Positions 38,303-48,100 of a stretch of 64,000 bases of DNA are shown here, piece after piece. The stretch spans positions 1-64,000 of the forward strand of contig NZ_JAFBEH010000002.1 of assembly GCF_016908645.1 (NCBI RefSeq), read 5' to 3'. Each line of letters starts with the position of its first letter. The stretch's first letter is position 1. The notes under the pieces are model-generated. The model searched no databases and was not told the DNA's origin. It saw only the letters and a program-made list of their open reading frames with translations. A program made the translations under genes and the position numbers. This DNA comes from Streptococcus loxodontisalivarius. Lineage in GTDB: Bacteria > Bacillota > Bacilli > Lactobacillales > Streptococcaceae.

Positions 38303-38845
38303 ATGACAAAAAAAGAAAATATTCCTAATCTCCTGACAATGCTGCGCATTATTATGATTCCAATTTTTTTGATTCTGACTTCAGTCTCAAATGATGGTAT
38401 CTGGCTTTACACAGCAGCAGCGGTATTTGCAGTAGCTAGTTTGACGGACTATTTGGACGGTTATTTAGCACGTAAGTGGCATGTGGTCACCAATTTTGGT
38501 AAATTTGCAGATCCACTTGCGGATAAAATGTTGGTTATGAGTGCCTTTATCATGCTTGTTGGTCTTGGTTTGGCACCAGCTTGGGTATCAGCCTTGATCA
38601 TTTGTCGTGAATTGGCTGTGACTGGATTACGTTTACTCTTGGTTGAGACTGGTGGGGAAGTTTTAGCAGCTTCTATGCCTGGTAAGATTAAGACTGCAAC
38701 ACAGATGCTTTCAGTTATTGCTCTACTTTGTGGTTTCCAAGTGCTTGGGACAATAATCCTCTATATCGCTCTTTTCTTTACAATTTACTCAGGCTATGAT
38801 TATTTCAAAGGAGCTGGTTTCCTCTTTAAGGATACCTTCAAATAA
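38303..38845 (+). CDS. pgsA: CDP-diacylglycerol-glycerol-3-phosphate 3-phosphatidyltransferase
   Basis: Makes phosphatidylglycerol phosphate, the first committed step of phosphatidylglycerol synthesis. It is 180 aa with four to five membrane helices and the CDP-alcohol phosphotransferase motif TDYLDGYLARKW...GKFADPLADK, matching D-x2-DG-x2-AR-x8-G-x3-D-x3-D. GAGG site upstream; ends 0-6 bp before ecfA1, so co-transcribed. Confidence 0.95.
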   Translation: MTKKENIPNLLTMLRIIMIPIFLILTSVSNDGIWLYTAAAVFAVASLTDYLDGYLARKWHVVTNFGKFADPLADKMLVMSAFIMLVGLGLAPAWVSALIICRELAVTGLRLLLVETGGEVLAASMPGKIKTATQMLSVIALLCGFQVLGTIILYIALFFTIYSGYDYFKGAGFLFKDTFK

Positions 38846-38851
38846 TTGTCT

Positions 38852-39682
38852 ATGATTGAAGTAAGTGATTTAACATTTAGATATCAAGAAGAGCAAGAAA
38901 AGCCGACTCTGGATAAACTGTCGTTTCACGTGAAACAAGGTCAGTGGTTGTCTATCGTTGGTCACAATGGCTCTGGCAAGTCAACAACAGCTCGTCTCAT
39001 TGATGGGCTTTTGGTGGCTGAATCAGGAAGTATTAGCATTGATGGTCAGATTCTGACAGAAGATAATGTTTGGGAGCTCCGCCATAAGATTGGAATGGTT
39101 TTTCAAAATCCAGATAATCAGTTTGTGGGAGCAACAGTGGAAGATGATATTGCTTTCGGTCTTGAAAACCAAGGTATTTCTCATGCAGAAATGACAGAAC
39201 GTGTTCAAGAAGCACTTGATTTAGTTGGCATGTCTGACTTTAAAACCAGAGAGCCTGCAAGACTATCAGGTGGGCAGAAACAACGTGTCGCGATTGCAGG
39301 TGCCATTGCCATGAGACCCAAGCTCCTAATTTTTGATGAAGCGACCAGCATGCTTGATCCAGAAGGTCGTCGTGATTTACTTGAAACTATTCAGATGGTT
39401 AGAGATAAGTATGAAATGACAATCATTTCGATCACACATGATTTAGATGAAATAGCTCTTAGTGACAGCGTGCTTGTTTTGAAAGAGGGGCAGGTTGCTA
39501 TGGAAGCTAGTCCAAATCAACTCTTTGCTTTAGGTGAAGAATTGACCAATTTGGGCTTAGATAGACCCTTTACCTCAAAACTACAACTAGCCTTACAGGA
39601 TGCAGGCTGGGACCTACCAGCGGCTTATTATACAGAAAAAGAATTGGAAGACTACTTATGGGAATCACTCTCACAAATGTAA
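38852..39682 (+). CDS. ecfA1: ECF transporter ATPase A1
   Basis: ATP-binding subunit of the energy-coupling factor vitamin/cation transporter. It is 276 aa from ATG 38852 (TTG 38846 is an alternative). Walker [11 protein letters not shown]-loop [10 protein letters not shown], signature LSGGQKQR, Walker [13 protein letters not shown]. It overlaps ecfA2 by 25 bp. It works with EcfA2 and EcfT and with S-components encoded elsewhere. A perfect parS core lies in its coding sequence at 38923-38936. Confidence 0.95.
   Translation: MIEVSDLTFRYQEEQEKPTLDKLSFHVKQGQWLSIVGHNGSGKSTTARLIDGLLVAESGSISIDGQILTEDNVWELRHKIGMVFQNPDNQFVGATVEDDIAFGLENQGISHAEMTERVQEALDLVGMSDFKTREPARLSGGQKQRVAIAGAIAMRPKLLIFDEATSMLDPEGRRDLLETIQMVRDKYEMTIISITHDLDEIALSDSVLVLKEGQVAMEASPNQLFALGEELTNLGLDRPFTSKLQLALQDAGWDLPAAYYTEKELEDYLWESLSQM
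38922..38937. other. parS: parS site (ParB loading sequence)
   Basis: The 14-bp palindrome GTTTCACGTGAAAC at 38923-38936 is identical to the core of the bacterial parS consensus TGTTTCACGTGAAACA; the 16-mer differs only at the first base (C for T). It sits in the ecfA1 frame about 19 kb from parB. Confidence 0.85.
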
Positions 39683-40503
39683 GTTATACCTATCAAGCAG
39701 GGACGCCCTTTGAAGGACGTGCCCTTTTTGACATCACTACCACTATTGAATCAGGCTCATATACAGCCTTTATTGGGCACACTGGTAGTGGTAAGTCAAC
39801 AATCATGCAGCTCTTAAATGGGCTCAATCTACCGACATCTGGAACAGTTTTTGTTGATGACCAGTTTGAATTGACATCTGAGTCTAAGAATAAGGAAATT
39901 AAGCCCCTTCGTAAAAAGGTTGGCTTGGTATTTCAATTTCCAGAAAGTCAGATTTTTGATGAAACAGTCTTAAAAGATGTTGCTTTTGGTCCTCAGAACT
40001 TTGGAGTCAGCTCTGAAGAAGCGCAGGCTATTGCTAAAGAAAAGCTGAGACTGGTCGGTTTAGATGAGGCTTTGTTTGAAAAGAATCCTTTTGATCTCTC
40101 TGGGGGTCAGTTGAGACGTGTTGCTATTGCAGGGATTTTGGCGATGGAACCAGAGGTTCTTGTTCTAGATGAGCCCACAGCTGGCTTGGATCCAAAGGGA
40201 CGTAAGGAGTTGATGTCTCTCTTCAAGCAATTGCATGAGACTGGTTTGACGATCGTACTAGTAACGCACTTGATGGATGATGTTGCAGATTATGCTGATG
40301 CTGTCAGAGTCCTCGAGAAAGGGCAGCTAGTTTTAGCAGGCAGTCCTAAAGATGTCTTTCAGCAGGTTGACTTTTTAGAAGAGAAGCAGCTAGGTGTCCC
40401 TAAGATCACTAAGTTGGCCTATGGACTCAAGCAAAAAGGTTATCCTTTTGAAAGTCTTCCTATTACTATAGAAGAATTTGTTAAGGAGGTTGGTCGTGGA
40501 TAA
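39658..40503 (+). CDS. ecfA2: ECF transporter ATPase A2
   Basis: Second ATP-binding subunit of the ECF module, 281 aa. Walker [11 protein letters not shown]-loop [10 protein letters not shown], signature LSGGQLRR, Walker [13 protein letters not shown]. It begins inside ecfA1 and its end overlaps ecfT by 8 bp, showing tight translational coupling of the A1-A2-T set. Confidence 0.95.
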   Translation: MGITLTNVSYTYQAGTPFEGRALFDITTTIESGSYTAFIGHTGSGKSTIMQLLNGLNLPTSGTVFVDDQFELTSESKNKEIKPLRKKVGLVFQFPESQIFDETVLKDVAFGPQNFGVSSEEAQAIAKEKLRLVGLDEALFEKNPFDLSGGQLRRVAIAGILAMEPEVLVLDEPTAGLDPKGRKELMSLFKQLHETGLTIVLVTHLMDDVADYADAVRVLEKGQLVLAGSPKDVFQQVDFLEEKQLGVPKITKLAYGLKQKGYPFESLPITIEEFVKEVGRG

Positions 40504-41293
40504 ACTTATTTTAGGACGTTATATTCCAGGAAATTCAATCATTCATCGACTAGATCCACGTAGCAAGCTCTTAGCCATGCTGATTTTCATTCTGATTATT
40601 TTCTGGGCCAATAACCTGATAACCAATCTTATCATGCTGATTTTTACGCTGGCAGTGGTGCTCCTGTCACGCATTTCACTTAGTTTCTTCTTTAATGGTC
40701 TTAAGCCTATGATAGGGATTATTCTCTTTACCACCCTTTTTCAGGTCTTTTTTACCAGTGGTGGTGAGACTTTATTTAGCTGGGGCTTTATCCAGGTGAC
40801 TGATTATGGTTTGGGACAAGCTGCGCTGATTTTTATGCGTTTTGTCTTGATTATCTTTATTTCTACCTTATTAACCTTGACGACCATGCCCTTGAGTTTA
40901 GCTGACGCGGTTGAATCATTGCTAAAACCCTTGGAGGTTATTAAGGTACCAGCTCACGAAATCGGGCTCATGCTGTCGCTCAGTCTTCGATTTGTACCGA
41001 CTTTGATGGATGATACCACACGTATTATGAATGCTCAGAGAGCGCGTGGTGTCGATTTTGGAGAAGGAAATCTTATTCAAAAGATCAAATCGATTATTCC
41101 AATACTGATTCCCCTCTTTGCATCAAGCTTTAAACGAGCAGATGCGCTAGCTATTGCCATGGAAGCAAGAGGATATCAAGGTGGTGATAGCCGTACAAAA
41201 TACCGAAAACTTTCCTGGAAACGAGCAGATAGCCTTACGATTTTAATCTTAATTCTTTTGGGAATTTGTCTATTTTTCCTTAAAACAAGCTAA
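40496..41293 (+). CDS. ecfT: ECF transporter transmembrane subunit EcfT
   Basis: A 265-aa membrane scaffold with about five to six helices. Two Ala-Arg-Gly coupling motifs contact the ATPases: QRARGVDFG and MEARGYQGG. The start is GTG at 40496, preceded by AAGGAGG; the longer frame from 40478 has no site. The module ends in a hairpin terminator (41292-41316). Confidence 0.94.
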   Translation: MDKLILGRYIPGNSIIHRLDPRSKLLAMLIFILIIFWANNLITNLIMLIFTLAVVLLSRISLSFFFNGLKPMIGIILFTTLFQVFFTSGGETLFSWGFIQVTDYGLGQAALIFMRFVLIIFISTLLTLTTMPLSLADAVESLLKPLEVIKVPAHEIGLMLSLSLRFVPTLMDDTTRIMNAQRARGVDFGEGNLIQKIKSIIPILIPLFASSFKRADALAIAMEARGYQGGDSRTKYRKLSWKRADSLTILILILLGICLFFLKTS

Positions 41294-41316
41294 AACGCCT
41301 CTTTTGGAGGCGTTTT
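41292..41316 (+). terminator. ecfT terminator
   Basis: Stem AAAACGCCTC/GAGGCGTTTT, loop TTTTG, then CTTC. Confidence 0.8.
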
Positions 41317-41429
41317 CTTCATCTTTTGTCAATCACATTGTAACAATTTTAATAAAAGACCAAAGCTGAGGTAACAATAAGGGGGTAAGATATAAACCAT
41401 ATCAAAAAGCAATAAGGAGCGTATTCAAT

Positions 41430-42011
41430 ATGCAAATCAAATCAATTTTAGAAAATAAATCAAAAACAATGAAAGCAGGTCTTTTGACTCTAGCAGCTGC
41501 AGCAAGCTTTATCTTGCCAGCAGCAGTAAATGCTGATTCATATACTGTTCAGTCAGGTGACACACTTTCAGCAATCGCAGCATCACACAATACTAGTGTT
41601 TCAGCTATTGCAAGTGAAAACAATATTTCAGATGTTAACACTTTGTCTGTTGGACAAGTCTTGTCAATCAATGGTTCAACTGATTCAACAGCCACTACAA
41701 CAAGTACAACAGACTCAACATCTACTACAACGACATCAGGTGATACAGTATCTGTAACAACAGGTTCGTATACATCAACTTTGAGCGCAGCAGATTACGC
41801 TGCTAAGGAAGAAATCGCACAACGTGAATCATCAGGTAGCTACACTGCCACAAATGGACAATACTATGGTCGTTACCAATTGTCATTGTCATACTTGAAC
41901 GGTGACACATCAGCTGAAAACCAAGAACGTACAGCAGATGCTTATGTAGCAAGTCGTTACGGTTCATGGTCAGCAGCTCTTGCCTTCTGGAATGCTAACA
42001 ACTGGTATTAA
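41430..42011 (+). CDS. Secreted LysM protein with Apf/lysozyme-like C-terminal domain
   Basis: A 193-aa exported wall protein: signal peptide (about residues 1-35, cleaved near VNADS), one LysM peptidoglycan-binding domain (about 36-80, YTVQSGDTLSAIA), a Thr/Ser-rich linker, and a C-terminal domain with QRESSGSYTA...YYGRYQLS typical of transglycosylase-like aggregation-promoting or Rpf-type domains; the Glu in QRESS is the likely catalytic residue. Pneumococcal homologue is probably SP_0107 (from memory), a WalR-regulated gene located elsewhere on that chromosome. Start has AAGGAG at long spacing. Confidence 0.87.
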   Translation: MQIKSILENKSKTMKAGLLTLAAAASFILPAAVNADSYTVQSGDTLSAIAASHNTSVSAIASENNISDVNTLSVGQVLSINGSTDSTATTTSTTDSTSTTTTSGDTVSVTTGSYTSTLSAADYAAKEEIAQRESSGSYTATNGQYYGRYQLSLSYLNGDTSAENQERTADAYVASRYGSWSAALAFWNANNWY

Positions 42012-42059
42012 GAAGCATCTGTGGATAAATCTTTAAAAATTATCATATTTGAAAAAACA

Positions 42060-42092
42060 AAAAGGGTTGAGTGTGTATAACTCCCCTTTTTT
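42060..42092 (+). terminator. Terminator after the LysM gene
   Basis: Stem AAAAGGG-GAGT / ACTC-CCCTTTT with a TT bulge, then TTTTTG. Confidence 0.65.
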
Positions 42093-42206
42093 GCTTGATT
42101 TCAATGAATTCACAAAACCTTTGTAATATTTGTCATATATTCTCAATCAAGAAGTAATAAGAATTCGTTAAGATAAGTTGAAATATGAAATTGAGAGTGG
42201 TTAATT

Positions 42207-42890
42207 ATGACTTATAGTAGAACAAACAAATTAAAGCGTCAGAAGAGAACAAAGCTAACCTTATTAGCTTTACCATTATTAGGATTAACAGCCTTCCTAA
42301 CAGGAATGGCTGCAACGAATACTGATAATCTAGCAGATCAAACATCAAATACTGAATTTACAAAACTCACAAAAGCTAATGCTGAAGAAGTTACAGAGTT
42401 GACTTCAGAAACTAGTCTTCAAGCGTCAACGGAGACTAGTCAAGTAACTGAAGCGCCAGCTATTCAGGAAGAGGTTTCTGAAGCTACTACTATCGAAGAG
42501 CAAGTTTATGAAACAACTCAGGAGACAGTTGCTGCAACAGAAGAAACCTATACTGCCTACACAGAGTCTTCAGTAGCTCAAGCCGGCGCTCAAACGAGTC
42601 AGCAGGCTACAAGTTCAAGCTCAGCAACACTTGCAAACGGGAACACTGCTGGAGCTACAGGATCTTATGCGGCAGCACAAATGGCGGCGGCAACAGGTGT
42701 TTCTCAATCAACATGGGAATATATTATTGCGCGTGAGTCAAATGGGGACTCTTCAGCAACTAATGGTTCAGGGGCATCAGGTCTCTTCCAAACAATGCCA
42801 GGTTGGGGATCTACAGCGACAGTTGATGATCAAATTCAATCAGCTATCAATGCTTACAATGCTCAAGGTCTTTCGGCTTGGGGTTACTAA
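42207..42890 (+). CDS. Secreted transglycosylase-like protein
   Basis: A 227-aa exported protein: signal/anchor segment (about residues 20-37), a long low-complexity Glu/Thr/Ser linker (about 45-150) and a short C-terminal lytic-transglycosylase-like domain with [11 protein letters not shown] (catalytic Glu) and [10 protein letters not shown]. Ends in AWGY, like IsaA/SceD-style and Apf-type proteins. Placed directly after another wall hydrolase, so both may be regulated together. Followed by a strong terminator. Confidence 0.82.
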   Translation: MTYSRTNKLKRQKRTKLTLLALPLLGLTAFLTGMAATNTDNLADQTSNTEFTKLTKANAEEVTELTSETSLQASTETSQVTEAPAIQEEVSEATTIEEQVYETTQETVAATEETYTAYTESSVAQAGAQTSQQATSSSSATLANGNTAGATGSYAAAQMAAATGVSQSTWEYIIARESNGDSSATNGSGASGLFQTMPGWGSTATVDDQIQSAINAYNAQGLSAWGY

Positions 42891-42895
42891 TCAAA

Positions 42896-42932
42896 AAAGA
42901 ACAAGTTGGGATAGTCCCTAACTTGTTCTTTT
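42896..42932. terminator. Terminator after the transglycosylase-like gene
   Basis: Stem AAAGAACAAGTT-GGG / CCC-T-AACTTGTTCTTT then TTTATA; A-run on the other side gives partial bidirectionality for the HAD gene. Confidence 0.8.
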
Positions 42933-42982
42933 TATATTCTGATTTATGAAATTCAGTAATTGATAAGATATTAATTCTATGA

Positions 42983-43612
42983 CTATTGAATTCTTACCTG
43001 CTTGATATCTTGAGGCTTATCAATCCAGAAATCTGGCTTAGCCTGATTTAGTTCGTCATAATTACCAAATCCCCAAGTTGCAGCAACTGTCTTAATCTTG
43101 TTTTCTTGACCTCCTATGATATCAAAAGACGTATCTCCAACAATAAACGAGTCACTAGACTCTAACTGATAATTCTCTAGACAAGCAGCAATAACATCCG
43201 CTTTTGAAAAACGATCAGGCAGGGCGCCGTAAATCGCTGTAAAGAAGTTGTCAATCTTAAGAATTTTCAGCATAAGCCTTGCCATAGGTTCGTTTTTGCT
43301 TGTTGTAACAAAGAGTCTACTACCATATTGAGATAGTTCTTGTAAAGATTCTTTGACACCATCGTAAAGCGAAACCTGGTAAACACCTTTAGTATTATAA
43401 TACTCTCTAAAGGTAAGAATGGCTGACTCTATATCTTCTTTTGATTGGAAGTAGTTTGCGAAAGTTGTTTCTAGGGGTGGACCTATAAAACGGCGTAGTT
43501 GCTCATCATTCGGCTCTTCGAGACCAAGCTTTTTAAAGCAATAACGAAAAGCTGAAGTAATACCTGAACTTGAATCAACCAAAGTTCCATCTAAATCAAA
43601 GAGAATATTCAT
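42983..43612 (-). CDS. HAD-family phosphatase (phosphoglycolate phosphatase-like)
   Basis: A 209-aa HAD superfamily hydrolase, subclass with helical cap. Motif I FDLDGTLVDSS (nucleophile and acid Asp), motif II VTTSKNEP, motif III Lys in the SKADV segment and motif IV VGDTSFDI. Similar to Gph and PpaX proteins; the real substrate is unclear. Alone on the minus strand between plus-strand neighbours. Confidence 0.85.
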   Translation of the reverse strand: MNILFDLDGTLVDSSSGITSAFRYCFKKLGLEEPNDEQLRRFIGPPLETTFANYFQSKEDIESAILTFREYYNTKGVYQVSLYDGVKESLQELSQYGSRLFVTTSKNEPMARLMLKILKIDNFFTAIYGALPDRFSKADVIAACLENYQLESSDSFIVGDTSFDIIGGQENKIKTVAATWGFGNYDELNQAKPDFWIDKPQDIKQVRIQ

Positions 43613-43821
43613 GCGACCTCCTTTGCAAACAACCTTGTCAATGTAGTTTACATATTAGTTGACAAGATAATGAAAAACCTTTATTAGCAACATGGTATGC
43701 TAATACTATGTTATATCTAGTTAATCATATTTTAAACTTTTAGTCAAAGAGATGTTGTAGTATCAAAGTTAGCAGTCTATATCTCTTATGTTATAATAGA
43801 AGAAGATAGAAAGGAAGGCAC
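43613..43821 (+). promoter_or_regulatory. Divergent gap with promoter of the GT-C-like gene
   Basis: Extended -10 TGtTATAAT (43789-43797) lies 24 bp before the ATG at 43822. The rest is A/T-rich and I see nothing else in it. Confidence 0.55.
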
Positions 43822-45519
43822 ATGAAAAAAATACTAAGAACCTTAAGAGGTCACTATGTTTTACCTTCTATAATAATCTTTAGCTTTCTTCTCATCCTAC
43901 CCCAGCTTTTGACTGGAGATGTTTTGATGGGATCAGATTCTATTTTTCATTATAATCGATTTTATGATGCTGCTATGCAAATTAAGGAAGGAAATTTTTC
44001 CTACTTCATCAGTATTTATGGTTTCCAGCAATCAGCTAGGATAGTCAATGCCATCTATGGACCTTTATTTGCTTATTTTCAAGGACTCTTAATTCTGCTT
44101 AGTGGCAATTGGTTTCGCTATCAACTCCTGTCACGTTTTTTGATTGGAGTCATCGGTGGTTCTTCTATTTATGCCCTTTTGAGACAAGCAAAGGTTAAAA
44201 AGTTCACCTCCTTGACACTTGGTCTCTTTTATATGACAACCTTTGCTATTCAGTATTGGACTATGCGCCAAGGTTTTTCAAGCTGGGGCGCAGCCATTCT
44301 TCCTTTCTGCTTTATTCCAGCTATTCGCTTTACTTTTTATAAGAAGGTCGAGCCGATTCGGTTAGCGGTTTCGGTTGCCTTGATTTTTCAGGTACATCTG
44401 TTAAGCGCTATGTTGCTTATTATGATGTATGTTCCTTTCTTCCTCTATGGTTTTATCAAGTCCAGTGATAGATGGCTTTTGATTCGAAAAGGTTTATGGT
44501 CAGTCTTTCTTTTTGCGATTTTGACAGCAAATGTTTGGGCAGTGCTAATCTATCTGAGATTACAGAATAAACTGCTGGATCCTTTTATCAATGAGACTAT
44601 TGGTGTCAATGGTGTTGATGGCAATTCGTCCTATTGGCTCTTTACACCAGTATCTCTAGTTATTCTTTTGCTGGCTCAGTTGATTTATGTAGCGATACGT
44701 TTTAGAACGATGGCTAATTGGAAGAGGGTACTGCATCTGATTTACTTTTTCTTTATCTACCTGTCAACCAGCTTTTTCCCTTGGCAGTGGCTAGTCGATA
44801 ATGGTAATTCCTTTGCTCAACTGATCCAGTTTCCATTTCGCTTTTTTGTTCCAGCAACGATCCTCTTATTGGTGATAACAGGTCTAACTGTCAACCGCTT
44901 TGTCAAGTGGCGACAAGTAACAACTTGGGTCTTACTTTGCTTTGCTTTTGTTGGCTTAGGACAGAATATCTTAACGACTGTTCAGCGAGCTAATAAGGCT
45001 GAGCAGGAGCAGTATGTCCTACAAAAAAGTAGACACGTTTATCTCAATGGGACTTATGACGAAATCAAGGAAAGCTTAACCTCTTCAAATATGAAGACCT
45101 TTCTAGAATTGATTGTCAAAACAACTCCTGACTATGTCCCAATTTATGGTATTCGAGGAACACAGAATACTTATGATTTGTACTATAATCGAATTGTTCT
45201 TAACAATGATAAGGTTGACAAAACTGTCAAGGGCAATCAATTGATTCTAACTTGGACTGCTAGTCAGGGGCAGGAAATTGAACTGCCAATTGTTAAGTAT
45301 AGGAATACTCAGCTTGAATTAAACGGACAAGAATTGACAGCAGCTGACTATGATCTATCAGTTATCGGAACACCGACTGTCACTTCCAAAGAAGGAAAAA
45401 ATCAGTTGATTGTAAGCTTTGAAGTTCCTCTGTGGTTATCAGGCTTGGTTATCATGTCCTTATTAGCATGGATCTTCTTGTCTTTACAACAGATTTACAT
45501 AAGAACAAGGTTTGCGTGA
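43822..45519 (+). CDS. Polytopic membrane protein, GT-C/6-pyruvoyl-tetrahydropterin synthase-related family
   Basis: A 565-aa membrane protein with about 11-12 hydrophobic segments. The first extracellular loop has GSDSIFHYNRFYDA, with the acidic residue and His-Asn-Arg pattern of GT-C transferases. An extracellular beta-rich domain follows at about 395-535, then a last membrane segment. Annotated homologues are usually called 6-pyruvoyl-tetrahydropterin synthase-related, a misleading label. Probable lipid-linked sugar transferase in envelope glycan assembly (inference). Own extended -10 promoter. Confidence 0.7.
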   Translation: MKKILRTLRGHYVLPSIIIFSFLLILPQLLTGDVLMGSDSIFHYNRFYDAAMQIKEGNFSYFISIYGFQQSARIVNAIYGPLFAYFQGLLILLSGNWFRYQLLSRFLIGVIGGSSIYALLRQAKVKKFTSLTLGLFYMTTFAIQYWTMRQGFSSWGAAILPFCFIPAIRFTFYKKVEPIRLAVSVALIFQVHLLSAMLLIMMYVPFFLYGFIKSSDRWLLIRKGLWSVFLFAILTANVWAVLIYLRLQNKLLDPFINETIGVNGVDGNSSYWLFTPVSLVILLLAQLIYVAIRFRTMANWKRVLHLIYFFFIYLSTSFFPWQWLVDNGNSFAQLIQFPFRFFVPATILLLVITGLTVNRFVKWRQVTTWVLLCFAFVGLGQNILTTVQRANKAEQEQYVLQKSRHVYLNGTYDEIKESLTSSNMKTFLELIVKTTPDYVPIYGIRGTQNTYDLYYNRIVLNNDKVDKTVKGNQLILTWTASQGQEIELPIVKYRNTQLELNGQELTAADYDLSVIGTPTVTSKEGKNQLIVSFEVPLWLSGLVIMSLLAWIFLSLQQIYIRTRFA

Positions 45520-45551
45520 AAGCGCAAGCCTTTTGCATTCCAGCTGAATCG

Positions 45552-45560
45552 TGTTATAAT
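45552..45560 (+). promoter_or_regulatory. mnmA promoter
   Basis: Extended -10 TGtTATAAT (45552-45560), with TTGCAT 16 nt upstream as a fair -35. The 100-nt leader contains small GC hairpins (GCGCTTTGGCGC). Confidence 0.6.
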
Positions 45561-45617
45561 AGACCTTGCGCTTTGGCGCATCAAGCTCGACCTTCAAATC
45601 GATGTTTGAAAAACTAG

Positions 45618-46784
<1,167 letters not shown>

Positions 46785-46883
46785 AAATGGTGGATTGAAT
46801 AAAGGCTAGGATAGAATACAAGTCGCTTTGATGAGCATAGGTTCTATTCCTTTGTCAAACTACTATACTAAGTGAGGGTGGAC

Positions 46884-47504
46884 ATGGTATCTCAATTTCT
46901 TTACGCATTTATGGCCTTTTTTGCCATTATGAATCCAATTTCTAATTTGCCTGCTTATATGGCATTGGTAGCAGACGATAGTCAAAAAATCTCTCAAAAG
47001 ATTGCCTTTAGGAGTCTCTTGATTGCTTTCATTATCGTTGTCATTTTTGTCTTTTCAGGTGAGCTGATTTTTAAGGTTTTCGGTATTACCATTGAATCTT
47101 TCCGAGTAGCAGGTGGGATTCTGGTAGCGATTATTGGCTATCATATGATTAATGGCAATCATTCACCTAGTGCTAAGGGAATGCCTGCAAATGATGCCAA
47201 TGCTGATCCTCTGTCTGTTGCTATTTCTCCTTTGGCAATGCCTCTCTTTGCTGGACCAGGAACCATTACAACGGCTCTTAGTCTTGCTCACGGCGGATTG
47301 AAAAATCAGCTCATTACAGTCCTATCTTTTGCAAGTCTAGCTATCATTACTTATCTACTGTTAAGAAATGCCAAGGAAATCTCTAAACTCTTAGGAGATA
47401 ACTTGATGAAAATCATAACAAAAATGATGGGACTCATCCTCTTTACCATTGGAGTTCAAATGGTTATTTCTAGTGTGCAAACCTTATTTGGTTTACATAG
47501 TTGA
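46884..47504 (+). CDS. MarC family integral membrane protein
   Basis: A 206-aa protein with six membrane helices in two homologous halves (MNPISNLPAYMAL early, SPLAMPLFAGPGTIT later, the repeated Pro/Gly signature of MarC/UPF0056). Start taken is ATG 46884 (GAGG upstream); a GTG at 46872 is possible. Function is unknown; the historic link to multidrug resistance has not held up in E. coli. Confidence 0.86.
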   Translation: MVSQFLYAFMAFFAIMNPISNLPAYMALVADDSQKISQKIAFRSLLIAFIIVVIFVFSGELIFKVFGITIESFRVAGGILVAIIGYHMINGNHSPSAKGMPANDANADPLSVAISPLAMPLFAGPGTITTALSLAHGGLKNQLITVLSFASLAIITYLLLRNAKEISKLLGDNLMKIITKMMGLILFTIGVQMVISSVQTLFGLHS

Positions 47505-47516
47505 TAAGGACATTTA

Positions 47517-47544
47517 TTGACAAGAACCCCTATTTTGATATAAT
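47517..47544 (+). promoter_or_regulatory. Promoter of the NUDIX-mnmG leader
   Basis: TTGACA (47517-47522), 16-nt spacer, TATAAT (47539-47544) also with extended TG. Transcription would start near 47551, giving a leader of about 95 nt. Confidence 0.8.
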
Positions 47545-47550
47545 AGAGGC

Positions 47551-47640
47551 ACAATTAACATGATGGTCAAAGCTCATGGGAATTGTAGGTTTTTTGACCT
47601 GCAATTTTCGAGAGTTTTGGCTCTTTTTGTGTAGAAAGAG
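47551..47640 (+). promoter_or_regulatory. Leader with mutually exclusive hairpins before NUDIX-mnmG
   Basis: Hairpin I: GGTCAAA (47565-47571) with TTTGACC (47593-47599). Hairpin II: AATTGTAGGT (47581-47590) with ACCTGCAATT (47597-47606; one G-U). They share bases 47597-47599, so only one can form. A short GAGAG/CTCTT stem with a T-run (47610-47628) follows and could be a weak terminator. No known riboswitch class is recognised. Confidence 0.45.
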
Positions 47641-47646
47641 GCTGGC

Positions 47647-48099
47647 ATGGATTTTCGAACAAAGGTTGACAATCAAGTTTACGGTGTTAGAGCGACAGCT
47701 TTGCTTGTCAAAGAAGGTACGATATTATTGGTAAAGCAAGGTAACCAGTATAAAACGATTGGTGGTGCTGTTAAAGTCAGTGAGACGTCTGAGGAAGCTG
47801 TTGTCAGAGAGGTCAAGGAAGAACTTGGCATAAGTGTCAAGGTGACAGATTTGGCATTCGTGGTTGAAAATCGCTTTACTGCTAATGGCTTGAATTTTCA
47901 TAACATTGAATTTCACTACCTTGTGGAGCCATTGGGGGAGGTTCCTATGAAAATGGTGGAAGCAAATTGTTCCTATCCTTGCGAATGGATTGCTTTTGAT
48001 CAACTTGTTAATATAGACATCAGACCCTCTTTTTTAAAAACAGAGTTACCAAACTGGTCTGGACAGATTAGACACATAATAAATAGAAATGAGAACTAA
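47647..48099 (+). CDS. NUDIX hydrolase
   Basis: A 150-aa NUDIX-fold pyrophosphohydrolase with a full box: [18 protein letters not shown] followed by KEELGI. Substrate unknown (nucleoside di/triphosphates or related). It follows a structured leader and runs directly into mnmG (1 bp between stop and ATG 48101), so is co-transcribed with tRNA modification gene mnmG. Confidence 0.87.
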   Translation: MDFRTKVDNQVYGVRATALLVKEGTILLVKQGNQYKTIGGAVKVSETSEEAVVREVKEELGISVKVTDLAFVVENRFTANGLNFHNIEFHYLVEPLGEVPMKMVEANCSYPCEWIAFDQLVNIDIRPSFLKTELPNWSGQIRHIINRNEN

Positions 48100-48100
48100 A

